64,000 nucleotides of DNA from Serratia nematodiphila DZ0503SBS1 (GCF_000738675.1 NZ_JPUX01000001.1:1922001-1986000), one strand, 5' to 3'; counted from the stretch's first letter, positions 1-9,273 are shown. The notes: generated by a model not told the origin, from the sequence alone. Numbers and translations: made by a program.

Positions 1-582
1 GAGCCGCTGCATCGCGCCGGGGTGCCGGTGTTGTTGGCGCCGATGCACACGGTTTCCGACGTGTTGGCGACGCTGGTCGGCGCGGGCGTTTATCCCGGGC
101 GGGCAACGGTGATCGTTTCCGGCGACGCGCAGACGTTGGCGCGGCGAGCGCCTGAGGGGGAATGGCGGCAGCGGCTAGACTATTGCTCGATTCACGACGA
201 TCCCCGGCATATTGCCGGCACCTTGTCGCAGGTGCTGCTGGAGGCGACGGAGCATCGGCGCAATATCATCCTCTTCCCGGACATCACGCCGGATTACACC
301 TTGAACAGCACCCGGGACGCCTCGGCCAAACTGGCTTGCCGTTTGTTCAACCGGCCGGCGCATTTGCACAGCGGCATCGTTCGATTATCCCGGGCGATGC
401 GGGCTCGGGTGGTGTGCTATTCGCTTTATTACGATCGCGGCGTTCGTATTCACATAGAGGAACCGATTGCCACGGAGCAGGTCGGCTGCGCCGTGCCGGA
501 AATCGTCGAGCGCACCCTGCGGCGACATGCGGATGATTGGCTGCTGTGGCATTCGCACTCTTTATTTTTTATCAACGAATAA
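1..582 (+). CDS. Acyltransferase-like protein, 5'-truncated
   Basis: The reading frame is open from the first base of the window, so the start lies upstream and only the C-terminal 193 residues are visible. A GTG at 22 could start translation but has no clear ribosome site. The visible part resembles the C-terminal half of LpxL/HtrB-like acyltransferases (late segment around PEIVERTLRRHADDWLLWH, similar in style to the 'HP..Y.W..RF' tail), but the family call is weak and the HxxxxD motif would lie upstream. It ends 19 bp before the C39 exporter gene and is probably co-transcribed with it. With the ketosynthase and acyl carrier protein downstream, a role in moving an acyl chain onto the product is a reasonable inference. 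It could also be an unrelated biosynthetic enzyme. Confidence 0.45.
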   Translation, partial: EPLHRAGVPVLLAPMHTVSDVLATLVGAGVYPGRATVIVSGDAQTLARRAPEGEWRQRLDYCSIHDDPRHIAGTLSQVLLEATEHRRNIILFPDITPDYTLNSTRDASAKLACRLFNRPAHLHSGIVRLSRAMRARVVCYSLYYDRGVRIHIEEPIATEQVGCAVPEIVERTLRRHADDWLLWHSHSLFFINE

Positions 583-601
583 GTCAGGGATATCACTACG
601 C

Positions 602-2731
602 ATGGAAAACACCCTCCCTACGCCGGTCTTGCAGAACGAAATCAATGAGTGCGGGCTGGCCTGCATCGCCATGCTGGCGGAAACGCAGGGCGTTCGCGTG
701 CCATTGACGGAACTGCGTGAGCGTTACCCCGCTTCGCAACACGGCACTTCGCTGGCGACGCTGTGCGCCATTTTAGGGGAGCTGGCGTTGCCGGCTTATC
801 CGGTGGCGTTCGAGCACCGGGATCTGGCGGCGCTGCCTTTACCGGCGATTCTGCATTACGGCGCGGGCCACTATGTACTGCTGGCATATCGTCAGGGCGG
901 TTACGTCTGCGTAATGAATCCGGCGTTGGGGCAACAGCTGCTGCCCTACGCCGCCCTGAAAGCGGAAATCAGCGGCTACGCATTGGTGCTCGATCGCGAC
1001 GATTTACCGTCCACCGCCCCCGCCCCCGCCGTGCGGAGCCGCCGACGGGGCGCTTTCGCCAGTTTAAGCCTGAAGGATACCGCCGGCATCGCCGGCATTT
1101 ATCGCCTGGCGGCGATGACGTTTCTTATCTCGCTGACGCTGTTCATCATGCCGATGATGGTCGCCAGCGCGATCAATCAGGTGTTCGCCATGGCTGGTGA
1201 GATCGCATTCCCTTACGCCTACTATCTGCTGGCGTTTGTGGCATCCACGGCGCTGGCTCTGATGGCGCGCATCATCACCGAGCGTTTTATCAAAAACTTC
1301 GTGTTGCTGCACGGCGCCGCCGGCTTTTCCCGCCTGTTGGAAAATTCGCTGAATTTCTTCAGCAAGCGCGCGCCCGGCGAGATTTTCAGCCGTTTCACCA
1401 GCTGGCAGATGGCCGCCGGCCAGAAAATCGAACTGGATAACGGCCTGCGCACCGACTGGATCATCGGAGCTATCGCACTGGCGGTGATGGGCTATTTGAG
1501 CCCGATGCTGGCGCTGGTGCCGGTTGTCGGCATGCTGCTGATGGGGGCGGTCAGCGTTTGGGCCATTTATCGCGATCGCCACTTCACCCAGCAGTTGCAG
1601 GTGAGAGGGGCGGCGCAGAATGATTTTATTCTGGAAACCATTCAAGGGTTTTCGACCATCAAGTCCGCCGGTTTGGCTGGCCAGCGGCAGGAAGGGTTCG
1701 CCGAATATGCCCGTTCGCTGTTCAACTGCCTGCAGCGGCAAAAAATCTATGAGCAGGTCAAGGGCAGCATTTATCAACTGATTGGCAGCCTGGAAATGGT
1801 GGTGTTCATGCTGCTGGCGTTGCCGTTGCTCAAAGGGGGCGAGCTCAGCCTGGGGGCCTTCTTCGCCTACAGTTTTCTGCGCGAAATCTTTACCTCTTAC
1901 ACCAGCAAGATCTTTTTTGCCGTCCTGCAGAAAAACCAACTGCACGTTATCGATGAACGTGCGCGGGATCTGTTTCCTGCCGTATCTCTGCGTACCGGGT
2001 CTGGCGACGAAAGCGTGAACCATTTTGATGTGCAGTTGGCGTATCGGGGGGTGAGCTTCGCTTACGACGCCGGCCAACCGGTTTTGCGCGACCTGTCGCT
2101 GACGCTGGAACGGGGCGAGTGCATCGCCATCTGCGGCGGTTCCGGCGCGGGCAAGAGCACCTTGCTGAAGGTGCTCGCCTGTCTGCTGACGCCGCAGCAG
2201 GGGGAGCTGAGTCTGGATGGGCGCACACTGGCAAACGCCGCCGCGCAGCGGCTGTTCTTCCTGCAAAGCCAGGAGGACATTCTGTTCAATGCCTCTGTGT
2301 TGCAGAACATCACGCTGTTCGCGCCGTCGGCGCCGGGCCAGCAACGGCAGGTGGAACAGGCGCTGCGCAGCTTGGGGCTGGCGGACGCGGTAGCGCAGCT
2401 GCCGGGCGGCGTGAACGCCCTGGTACGGGAGAGCCATGCCGGGCTGTCGCTGGGGCAGCGGCAGCGTCTGTTGCTGGCACGCGCCATGTATAGCCGTTGC
2501 CCGGTGTTGGTACTGGACGAGCCAACGGCGAATCTGGATGAAAAGACTGCGGCGGCTGTGATGTCGGCTCTGGTGGCGCATTGCCGCGAAAACCGTAAAA
2601 CCCTGGTGACCGTGACGCATAACCCGCGGCTGTTGCCGTTGTTCGATCGGGTGCTGCGCATGTCTCAGGGCAGGCTGGTGGCTGAAGTCACCGTCGATGC
2701 CAGGGCAAATGATTGTGCTGAGGCAGGGTGA
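602..2731 (+). CDS. C39-peptidase ABC exporter (bacteriocin/peptide type)
   Basis: A 709-residue fused exporter. Residues 1-130 form a C39 (double-glycine leader) peptidase domain with Gln11, catalytic Cys17 (context NECGLACIAM) and His90 (GHYVLL). The position that is normally the catalytic Asp of a 'DPA.G' motif is Asn106 (MNPALG). Residues about 190-480 are a six-helix membrane domain, and the C-terminus is an ABC ATPase with Walker A CGGSGAGKST, signature LSLGQRQRLLLARAM, Walker B VLVLDEPTANLDE and an H-loop in TVTHN. Family knowledge: such proteins cut a GG leader from a peptide and export it, working with an HlyD/MacA-type adaptor. The ATG at 602 is preferred over the upstream in-frame start at 467 because that one lies inside the previous gene and the peptidase domain begins here. 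No GG-leader precursor gene is visible in the window. Confidence 0.85.
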   Translation: MENTLPTPVLQNEINECGLACIAMLAETQGVRVPLTELRERYPASQHGTSLATLCAILGELALPAYPVAFEHRDLAALPLPAILHYGAGHYVLLAYRQGGYVCVMNPALGQQLLPYAALKAEISGYALVLDRDDLPSTAPAPAVRSRRRGAFASLSLKDTAGIAGIYRLAAMTFLISLTLFIMPMMVASAINQVFAMAGEIAFPYAYYLLAFVASTALALMARIITERFIKNFVLLHGAAGFSRLLENSLNFFSKRAPGEIFSRFTSWQMAAGQKIELDNGLRTDWIIGAIALAVMGYLSPMLALVPVVGMLLMGAVSVWAIYRDRHFTQQLQVRGAAQNDFILETIQGFSTIKSAGLAGQRQEGFAEYARSLFNCLQRQKIYEQVKGSIYQLIGSLEMVVFMLLALPLLKGGELSLGAFFAYSFLREIFTSYTSKIFFAVLQKNQLHVIDERARDLFPAVSLRTGSGDESVNHFDVQLAYRGVSFAYDAGQPVLRDLSLTLERGECIAICGGSGAGKSTLLKVLACLLTPQQGELSLDGRTLANAAAQRLFFLQSQEDILFNASVLQNITLFAPSAPGQQRQVEQALRSLGLADAVAQLPGGVNALVRESHAGLSLGQRQRLLLARAMYSRCPVLVLDEPTANLDEKTAAAVMSALVAHCRENRKTLVTVTHNPRLLPLFDRVLRMSQGRLVAEVTVDARANDCAEAG

Positions 2732-3899
2732 CGTGGCTGGAAAGAGACGCTGGGGACAAGCGGCATGGCTGATGGTTGTCTTGCTGACGCTGTTGTTGGG
2801 CGGGCTATCTTTGTTGAATCGCTCCCCTGAGCCCGAAGTGCCGCAGACGGCGCGCGTCGATCGCGGCGACATCGAAAAAAGCGTGTTGGCTACCGGCATT
2901 TTGAAACCGGCCCGGCAGGTGAACGTTGGCGCGCAGGTCAACGGCCAACTGAAAAAACTGTATGTTAAACAGGGGGACAGAGTGGCTCAGGGCCAGCTGT
3001 TGGCCGAGATAGATCCGACGTTGCAACTTAACGAACTGCGCAAGTCGCAGGCTGAATTACGCAGCGCGCAGGCGCAGAAATTGGCGAGTCAGGCGCAGCT
3101 CAAGCAGTACCAGTTGGAGCTGACGCGGCAAAGGGCGCTAGCGCGCGACCGCGCCGGCGTGGCCAGCGATTTGGAAAAAGCGCAGGCGCAGCGCGACGCG
3201 CAACTGGCGCAGTTGAAAGTGAACGAGTCGCAGATCGTCCAGGCCGAAGTGGCGCAGGAAACCGCCAAGGCCAATCTGGCTTTTACCCGTATTACTGCCC
3301 CTATCGACGGCGAGGTGCTGGGCATCGTCACTCAGGAAGGGCAAACCATCGTCTCGTCGCAAAGCGCGCCGACCATTTTAGTGATGGCAGACGTGGATAC
3401 GATGATGGTGCATACCCGCATATCGGAAAATGACATCTTGCAGGTGAAGACGGGGCAGCCGCTGTGGTTTTACGTCGCCGCCGATCCCCGCCGCCGATAT
3501 GAGGGGGCCATGGGCGCGATACAGCAGGCACCGGCGGAGGCGCTGGAAACCGACCCACTGGGCAGGAATTCAAGCCAGCAAACGGCGGCGGTGTATTACA
3601 ACGGCGTGTTTGCCGTCGCCAATGGCGAACGTCGACTGCGCACCTCGATGACGGCGCAGGTAGTTATCATTACCGAACGCGCACAGGGAGTGGTGCGGGT
3701 GCCGATGGCTGCGCTGGGCGCGGCATTGGATGAAGGGGGTTACCAGGTCAAGGTGTTGGAAGGTGAGCAGACCGTGGTACGCCGAGTACGTATCGGCACC
3801 CGCGATCGTCGCTATGCCGAAGTGCTGGAAGGGCTGAACGCAGGGGAACGGGTGCTGCTGGAGCAGCAGCCTGATGCGGAGGACGGCCATGTCAGCTAG
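2709..3899 (+). CDS. MacA/HlyD-family periplasmic adaptor
   Basis: Periplasmic adaptor (membrane fusion protein) of about 396 residues that would link an inner-membrane ABC exporter to an outer-membrane channel. It has one N-terminal membrane segment (WLMVVLLTLLLGGLSLL), a biotinyl-lipoyl-like half (ATGILKPARQVNVGAQVNGQ), a long Ala/Gln-rich coiled-coil hairpin at about residues 105-190, the second lipoyl half (RITAPIDGEVLGIV) and beta-barrel domains. This is the MacA/PvdR pattern. The start is uncertain: ATG 2697, ATG 2709 (behind a CAGGG) and GTG 2733 (behind GAGG) are all in frame, and the first two overlap the exporter gene. It overlaps macB-like downstream, as in macAB operons. Confidence 0.85.
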   Translation: MIVLRQGDVAGKRRWGQAAWLMVVLLTLLLGGLSLLNRSPEPEVPQTARVDRGDIEKSVLATGILKPARQVNVGAQVNGQLKKLYVKQGDRVAQGQLLAEIDPTLQLNELRKSQAELRSAQAQKLASQAQLKQYQLELTRQRALARDRAGVASDLEKAQAQRDAQLAQLKVNESQIVQAEVAQETAKANLAFTRITAPIDGEVLGIVTQEGQTIVSSQSAPTILVMADVDTMMVHTRISENDILQVKTGQPLWFYVAADPRRRYEGAMGAIQQAPAEALETDPLGRNSSQQTAAVYYNGVFAVANGERRLRTSMTAQVVIITERAQGVVRVPMAALGAALDEGGYQVKVLEGEQTVVRRVRIGTRDRRYAEVLEGLNAGERVLLEQQPDAEDGHVS

Positions 3900-5847
3900 C
3901 ACGGATCCCATTATCGTTTTGGATAACGTTTCGCGCGAGTTTCAAGCCGGAGAGCTGAAAATTGCGGTCCTCAAGCGCGTTTCCCTGAGCATTCAGCGGG
4001 GAGAAATGGTCGCTATCGTCGGCGCCTCCGGTTCTGGAAAATCGACGCTGATGAACATTATCGGCTGTCTGGACAAGCCTTCTCAGGGCGAAGTGCACAT
4101 CAACGGGGTGGCTATTGGGCAAGCCGACGGCGATCGCCTGGCGCAGCTTCGCAGCCGGCATATCGGCTTTATCTTCCAGCGCTATCATCTGATGCCTTAC
4201 CTGACCGCCGGCGAGAATGTGGCGATCCCGGCGCTGTATACCGCCATGCCGGCCGCAGAGCGTCGCCAGCGGGCAGCGCATTTGTTGACTCGGCTCGGGT
4301 TGGCGCAGCGCGGCGGTCATCGCCCGGCGCAGCTTTCAGGTGGGCAACAGCAGCGGGTCAGTATTGCACGCGCCCTGATGAACGGTGCGGAAATCATTTT
4401 GGCCGATGAACCGACCGGCGCGCTGGATAGCGCCAGCGGTCAGGCGTTGATGGCCATTTTGCATGAGCTGAACGCGATCGGGCATACCGTGGTCATCGTG
4501 ACACACGATCGGCGGATCGCCGAGCAGGCACGGCGGATCATTGAGATCGGCGACGGCGAGATCGTGGCGGATCGTTGCCATGATGCCGCCCGACAGCGTT
4601 TTGCGTTCGAGAGGCCGCTGGCGTTGGCTGCGCCGCTGAAACGCATGAGCCCTTGGGCGGCGCTGCGAGAGGCGCTCGGCATGGCTTGGCGGGCATTATT
4701 AGGGCATCGGGTCCGGGCATTATTATCGATGCTCGGCATCATCATCGGCATTGCGGCGGTTGTTTCCGCCATCGCCATCGGTGAAGGCACGCGTCAAAGC
4801 ATTCTCAGGGAAATCAGCCAGCTCGGTTCCAGCACGTTGGAGATTCGCCCTGGCCTCGGGTGGGAAAAATCGCGTCCCGATTTTGCGCGTTCGCTGAGCG
4901 CGCGCGATGCTGCATTGCTGGCGGAGATGCCTTACGTCGACAGCATCTCGCCGGTTATCAGCACTCAACTGTCGGCCGTGCGCGAAGGCAAGCAGGTGCC
5001 GCTCGCCGTGATGGGCGTCGGCGAGGGGTATTTCCGCACGCAGGGCATTCGGCTGCTTTCCGGTGGCCTGTTTACTGCGCAGGATCTGAGTGAGCGCGCA
5101 CCGGTGGCGGTAATTGATCCCTTGTTAAAGCAGGCTCTGTTTTCTTCCCGGCAAGATCCGGTGGGCGCGGTGTTGCTGATAACGGGTGTGCCTTATCGGG
5201 TGATCGGCGTCGCGCAACGCCGCGGCGCCCAATATGCCGGTTCTCAACCGCTTGCCTGGCTGCCCTATACCTCCCTGACTGGTCGCATCGCCGGCGATAT
5301 GCCGCTGGAATCCATTGTGATGCGAGTGAATGAAAAACTGACGCTGGAAGAGGCGGGGAGGGGGGTGACCCGGCGTTTGATGGTGGAACACGGGCGGCGG
5401 GATTTCTTCACTCTGACCGACGATCAGCTGACGCAATCCATTCAGCGTGCTTCAGACTCCATGCAGTTGCTGATTACCGCGATTGCTGCCATCTCGCTGC
5501 TGGTGGGCGGCGTGGGGGTAATGAACATCATGCTGGTCTCGGTGACGGAACGGACCCATGAGATCGGCATTCGATTGGCGGTGGGCGCCGCTGAGAAGGA
5601 CATTATGCGGCAGTTTTTAATTGAGGCGGTGGTGATCTGCAGCCTGGGGGGCGTGTTGGGGATCGCCTGCGCCGCGCTGGTTAAAGGGGCTCTGAGCGGA
5701 TTGGCGCCGCAGGTAACGATGATCTTTACCTGGCCGCCGTTGCTGCTGGCCTGCGGATTCTCGGCGTTGATCGGTGTCGGGTTTGGGTTCTTTCCCGCTC
5801 GCACCGCCGCGCGCCTGCAGCCGGTGGAGGCGCTGGCGCGAGAATGA
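3889..5847 (+). CDS. MacB-like ABC transporter (ATPase plus FtsX-type permease)
   Basis: 652 residues. The N-terminal 230 residues are an ABC ATPase (Walker [10 protein letters not shown], signature [15 protein letters not shown], Walker [12 protein letters not shown]). A membrane helix at about residues 275-295 ([25 protein letters not shown]) is followed by a large periplasmic domain and three C-terminal helices with the FtsX/MacB motif ([26 protein letters not shown]). Family role: mechanotransmission exporter that drives periplasmic substrates through a TolC-type channel (macrolides, toxins, pyoverdine in the PvdRT-OpmQ relatives). The ATG at 3889 has GGAGGA at 3877-3882 and overlaps the adaptor stop by 11 bp. 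Its stop overlaps the next gene in an ATGA. The substrate is unknown; context suggests the product of this cluster. Confidence 0.88.
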   Translation: MSASTDPIIVLDNVSREFQAGELKIAVLKRVSLSIQRGEMVAIVGASGSGKSTLMNIIGCLDKPSQGEVHINGVAIGQADGDRLAQLRSRHIGFIFQRYHLMPYLTAGENVAIPALYTAMPAAERRQRAAHLLTRLGLAQRGGHRPAQLSGGQQQRVSIARALMNGAEIILADEPTGALDSASGQALMAILHELNAIGHTVVIVTHDRRIAEQARRIIEIGDGEIVADRCHDAARQRFAFERPLALAAPLKRMSPWAALREALGMAWRALLGHRVRALLSMLGIIIGIAAVVSAIAIGEGTRQSILREISQLGSSTLEIRPGLGWEKSRPDFARSLSARDAALLAEMPYVDSISPVISTQLSAVREGKQVPLAVMGVGEGYFRTQGIRLLSGGLFTAQDLSERAPVAVIDPLLKQALFSSRQDPVGAVLLITGVPYRVIGVAQRRGAQYAGSQPLAWLPYTSLTGRIAGDMPLESIVMRVNEKLTLEEAGRGVTRRLMVEHGRRDFFTLTDDQLTQSIQRASDSMQLLITAIAAISLLVGGVGVMNIMLVSVTERTHEIGIRLAVGAAEKDIMRQFLIEAVVICSLGGVLGIACAALVKGALSGLAPQVTMIFTWPPLLLACGFSALIGVGFGFFPARTAARLQPVEALARE

Positions 5848-7223
5848 GCCGACTTCTGGTTTGCGGGCTGGTGATGCTGTCGCTGAGCGCCTGCGGATGG
5901 CGGCCGATCGACCCCACGTCGCCACCGTCGCTGCCGCTGCAGTGGCGTGTGGTCGATGAACGTTCCGGTTCACTGCGGGCGGGCATCGCCTGGTGGGAAA
6001 ACTTCAATGATCCGCAACTGTCCGCGCTGATCGATGGCGTGCTGATCGCGAATCAGGATCTGGCGCTGGCCGGATTGCAGTGGCGCGAGGCCGTGTTGGA
6101 GGCCGGATTAGCGCAGGGCAATTTGACGCCGGATCTGGCCGCCAGCCTGAGCGGCCGCAATACCCGAACGTTGCGGAGCACGGATACGCCGCAGGAAAGC
6201 TACCGTGCGGGGCTTTCTCTGAGCTATGAGCTGGATTTATGGGGCAAGCTGGCACGTATTCGCGAACAGGCCGAATGGCTGGCCGCCGCCTCGGAGTTGG
6301 ACCGGCGCAATACCGCGTTGACCTTGATCGGTGCGACCGCGCGCGGGTATTGGCAGATTGCCGATTTGAATCAGCAAGTCACCTATCAGCAACAGGCGCT
6401 GGCGATCGCGTGTGAAACTTTGCGGCTGGTGACGGCTCGTCACACCGCTGGCGACGTTGGCCAATTCGAACTGTTGCAGGCGGGACAACGTCTGTTGGCA
6501 CGAGAGAATCAGCTGCATGAGCTGGAGCGACAGCGGGAAGATGCGCGTAACTCGTTGGCGTTATTGTTCGGGCGATCGCCGCTGCTGCGCTATAGCGAAC
6601 GGCGTTCGTTGCCGCTTGAAGAGGTGGCTGTCGTACAGCGCCAGCCGGCGAAGGTGATTGCGCGCAGGCCGGATGTTCAGGCAGCAGAGCGCCGCCTGAG
6701 AGCGGCGCTGGCCGGTGCGGAGGCGGCCAGATTGAGTTTTTATCCGGCGCTGAGTCTGGAGGCTGGGTTGGATGCCGGCAGCGGGCTTTTCCGCCGGTGG
6801 TTCAGTGAACCTTCGCGTTCGCTGGGCGCAACGTTGACGCTGCCGCTTATCGAATGGCGCAAGATGCGTTTGTCCGGCGACAAAGCGGCGTTGCAGGCGC
6901 AGCGGGCGGAGATTCAATTTCGCGATGCGGTCTACCGCGCGCTGGCCGATGTGGACAACGCCATGCGACAACGTCTGGAAGCACAGCGGCAAATCGGCAA
7001 CCAGCGGCGGCATCTGGCGATGAGCCGACAAGCCGTGGCGTTGGCGCGGCATCAATATCAGGCCGGTTCCGTCGCGCTGCAAACGCTGCTGGATGCGCAA
7101 GAGGCCGTGTTGACCAGCGAAAATTTGCTGTCGGCGCTGCAATATCGCTACCTGAACGCCACGATGCAGCTCTGGCTGGCACTGGGCGGCAACGAGGCTT
7201 TCGCATCGGGGCAAGGAGAATAA
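5844..7223 (+). CDS. TolC/NodT-family outer-membrane efflux lipoprotein
   Basis: 459 residues with a lipoprotein signal ([17 protein letters not shown], lipobox LSAC with Cys17), followed by two OEP repeats with long alpha-helical hairpins, the plan of OprM/OpmQ-like channels. It begins in the ATGA overlap with the MacB-like gene, so adaptor, pump and channel form one translationally coupled tripartite exporter. The ketosynthase gene starts 2 bp after its stop. Family knowledge: trimeric outer-membrane duct giving one-step export to the medium. It could also serve the C39 exporter upstream, since that machine needs an adaptor and a channel too and no second set is visible. Confidence 0.87.
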   Translation: MSRLLVCGLVMLSLSACGWRPIDPTSPPSLPLQWRVVDERSGSLRAGIAWWENFNDPQLSALIDGVLIANQDLALAGLQWREAVLEAGLAQGNLTPDLAASLSGRNTRTLRSTDTPQESYRAGLSLSYELDLWGKLARIREQAEWLAAASELDRRNTALTLIGATARGYWQIADLNQQVTYQQQALAIACETLRLVTARHTAGDVGQFELLQAGQRLLARENQLHELERQREDARNSLALLFGRSPLLRYSERRSLPLEEVAVVQRQPAKVIARRPDVQAAERRLRAALAGAEAARLSFYPALSLEAGLDAGSGLFRRWFSEPSRSLGATLTLPLIEWRKMRLSGDKAALQAQRAEIQFRDAVYRALADVDNAMRQRLEAQRQIGNQRRHLAMSRQAVALARHQYQAGSVALQTLLDAQEAVLTSENLLSALQYRYLNATMQLWLALGGNEAFASGQGE

Positions 7224-7225
7224 GC

Positions 7226-8479
7226 ATGGAGAAAATAAGGCGAGTGGTGGTCACCGGTTACGGTGCCGTCACCGCGCTGGGAGGCAACGTGCAGCAAAAC
7301 TGGCAGGCTATCATGGCCAGCCGCCTGGCCTATCGTTATCACGATAAATCGGCGGCGGGGATCCACGCGCGCTTTTTTGCTTTGCTGGAGTCTGAACCAC
7401 CGCTGGAGGGCGTTGCCGCGCGGGTAAGCCGCCGCTTGCCCAGATTCGCCAGGTTGGCGCTTGCCGCAGCCGCGGAGGCGATCGAAATGGCGTTTTCATC
7501 CAGTTTTGTTGGGCCCACGCACTTTTATTCGTCGTTGGAGTGCGGGGCGATTATCGGCAGCGGCTGGGGCGGCCAGGATGAGATCATGCAAAACAATGCG
7601 GACTATCTGCAATCCGGGCTGGGGCAGCTGTTTGGCTGTTTTCACGCGATGCCCAATATCGCGACCGCCATATGTAGCCAGCATTGGTTGCTGCGGGGCT
7701 ATCAAGGCTCGCCGGCGGCGGCCTGCGCGACCGGCGGCATCGCGATTGGCGATGCGTTTGAGGTGATACGCAGCGGTCGCGCTTCAATGATGCTGGCCGG
7801 CGCCTCGGAGTCGTTGCGCGGCAACGGCGCAATCTGGAATATGGATGCGTTGCGTTTGTTGAGCCGGGAGCAGAAGGATATCACTAAAGCCAGTTGCCCG
7901 TTTAGCCGGGAACGCAACGGTTTTGTCCTGGCGGAAGGTGCCGCCGTATTATGCCTTGAGGAACGGGATGCGGCTTTAGCGCGCGGTGCGACGATCCTGG
8001 GGGAGATCAAAGGGTACGGCAATTTTTCAGACGCTTCCGATCTTACCGCGCCGTCGAAGGATCCTCAGACTAAGGTGAAAACCCTACGGCGGGCCTTGGA
8101 GCAGGCGGGGCTCGGCAGCCATGAAATCGACTATATCAATGCGCATGGCACCTCTACGCTGCAAAACGATGTGAGCGAAACCCAGGCGATCAAGGCGGCG
8201 CTGGGACGCGATGCTTATCGCATCCCGATTTCCAGCACGAAATCCTATACCGGGCACCTGCTTGGCGCATCCGGCAGCTTTGAGGCCATCGTCTGCCTGC
8301 AAGCATTACAGCAACAAATGATGCCGGCAACCTGCCATTTGCACGAGACCGATCCCGAATGCGATCTTGATTATATTCGCGAAGGGCATCGGCACGGTCG
8401 TCTGCGTAATGTCATGAGCCTCAGCTTCGGTTTCGGCGGCGCCAATGCGGCGCTGATATTTGGCAATCACTGTGGATAA
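7226..8479 (+). CDS. Stand-alone beta-ketoacyl-ACP synthase (FabF-like)
   Basis: 417-residue condensing enzyme of the FabF/type II polyketide ketosynthase family. The three catalytic elements are intact: Cys in AAACATGGIAIGD, His in NAHGTSTLQND, and Lys/His in KSYTGHLLGASG. It would catalyse decarboxylative Claisen condensation of an acyl-ACP with malonyl-ACP. The ATG at 7226 is preceded by AAGGAGAATAAGC, a good ribosome site, so the longer upstream frame (6854) is not needed. It is followed after 11 bp by an acyl carrier protein gene. A ketosynthase outside the fab cluster, next to its own ACP and to export genes, suggests a secondary-metabolite acyl chain rather than membrane lipid synthesis. 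No ketoreductase, dehydratase or malonyltransferase is visible in the window. Confidence 0.88.
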   Translation: MEKIRRVVVTGYGAVTALGGNVQQNWQAIMASRLAYRYHDKSAAGIHARFFALLESEPPLEGVAARVSRRLPRFARLALAAAAEAIEMAFSSSFVGPTHFYSSLECGAIIGSGWGGQDEIMQNNADYLQSGLGQLFGCFHAMPNIATAICSQHWLLRGYQGSPAAACATGGIAIGDAFEVIRSGRASMMLAGASESLRGNGAIWNMDALRLLSREQKDITKASCPFSRERNGFVLAEGAAVLCLEERDAALARGATILGEIKGYGNFSDASDLTAPSKDPQTKVKTLRRALEQAGLGSHEIDYINAHGTSTLQNDVSETQAIKAALGRDAYRIPISSTKSYTGHLLGASGSFEAIVCLQALQQQMMPATCHLHETDPECDLDYIREGHRHGRLRNVMSLSFGFGGANAALIFGNHCG

Positions 8480-8490
8480 CGTTAGAACGT

Positions 8491-8733
8491 ATGGACAAAT
8501 ATCATCGGTTATATGAGGCGATTTGCGGCCTGTTGCATGAAGCCAGAGGGCTGGAGAGAACGATGCTGTCGGCGGATATGCCGCTACAGCAGCTTGGACT
8601 GGACAGCCTGGATTATATGGAGCTGATGTTGTTGGTTCGGCGAGAATTCGGCATTACGCTCACTGCGGAAATGCTGATCGAGCATCCTGAGTTGACCCTC
8701 GGCGAATTGTGCCACGTGATAATCCGTCAATAA
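8491..8733 (+). CDS. Acyl carrier protein
   Basis: 80-residue ACP with the phosphopantetheine site LGLDSLDYMEL (Ser39) in the expected place at the start of helix II, and the acidic helix pattern of the family. It would carry the growing chain for the adjacent ketosynthase. It is the last gene of the operon: a strong hairpin terminator begins 10 bp after its stop. It differs from housekeeping AcpP, being less acidic and carrying the variant tail LGELCHVIIRQ, which fits a pathway-specific carrier. Confidence 0.85.
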   Translation: MDKYHRLYEAICGLLHEARGLERTMLSADMPLQQLGLDSLDYMELMLLVRREFGITLTAEMLIEHPELTLGELCHVIIRQ

Positions 8734-8742
8734 TTTCATCCC

Positions 8743-8780
8743 CCCAGGCGATCGCTTGTTGAGGTAAAGCCTGGGTTTTT
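8743..8780 (+). terminator. Rho-independent terminator of the ketosynthase/ACP operon
   Basis: Perfect 7-bp stem CCCAGGC (8743-8749) / GCCTGGG (8769-8775) with a 19-nt loop, followed by five T residues (8776-8780). It sits 10 bp after the ACP stop codon and closes the operon. Confidence 0.75.
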
Positions 8781-9273
8781 CGTCTGTTGTGACTGCTATT
8801 TCATTCTCACCCTTCCTGTTTCACTCTGTTATCGATATCCATAATTATTAATGCTTATTCGTCAGGTTAATATGAACCTGTGGTGGTTTTTTATTCGCAT
8901 TTTGGCGGTGTTATTAATGGCGAGTGTTAATGACATGGCGATGTTTTTTTAGGAATATTCTTTGTTTTGCCGGTTAATTTATCAATCTTACTCTACATCG
9001 TGCCCGGTAGTGATAATGCAAGCTAAAGCAAACAGGGGACTGCGCGGTGATAATACCGGGGATCTGCGGAACCCATTCACAATAGCGCCTCACAGGGGCG
9101 GCAGGCGCCGGTGATAATAACACCTGTCGCGCTGTTCGCATTCGGCAAATCCGCTATACTCCGCGCTGGATGCAGGAACCTATCCATAAGCCAGGGGCTA
9201 CCCTGAGTGTCCATTGTGGTGATGTAAAAGGAAAATGACAGCCACATTTTTCCTCTCAAAGTAATGAGGTTGT
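8781..9273. other. Intergenic region, AT-rich, with short repeats and a possible tiny ORF
   Basis: About 490 bp without a recognisable gene. It holds three GTGATAAT motifs (9010, 9048 and 9112), the last two inside an 11-bp direct repeat CGGTGATAATA at 9045-9055 and 9109-9119. A good -10 hexamer TATACT at 9155-9160 lies 114 bp before the FimB-like recombinase gene and may serve it, but no convincing -35 is seen. A 26-codon hydrophobic ORF (ATG 8872 to TAG 8952, starting MNLWWFFIRILAVLLMAS) has a weak AGG upstream. It may be chance. Confidence 0.4.

Noticed and set aside
1064..2941. Long minus-strand open frame (625 codons) opposite the C39 exporter
   Set aside because: It is antisense to a gene with clear peptidase and ABC motifs; the translation is Gln/Arg/His-rich low-grade sequence with no domain, typical of GC-rich antisense frames.
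6854..7225. N-terminal extension of the ketosynthase frame
   Set aside because: It overlaps the channel-protein gene completely; the real start at 7226 has a strong ribosome site and the usual family N-terminus.
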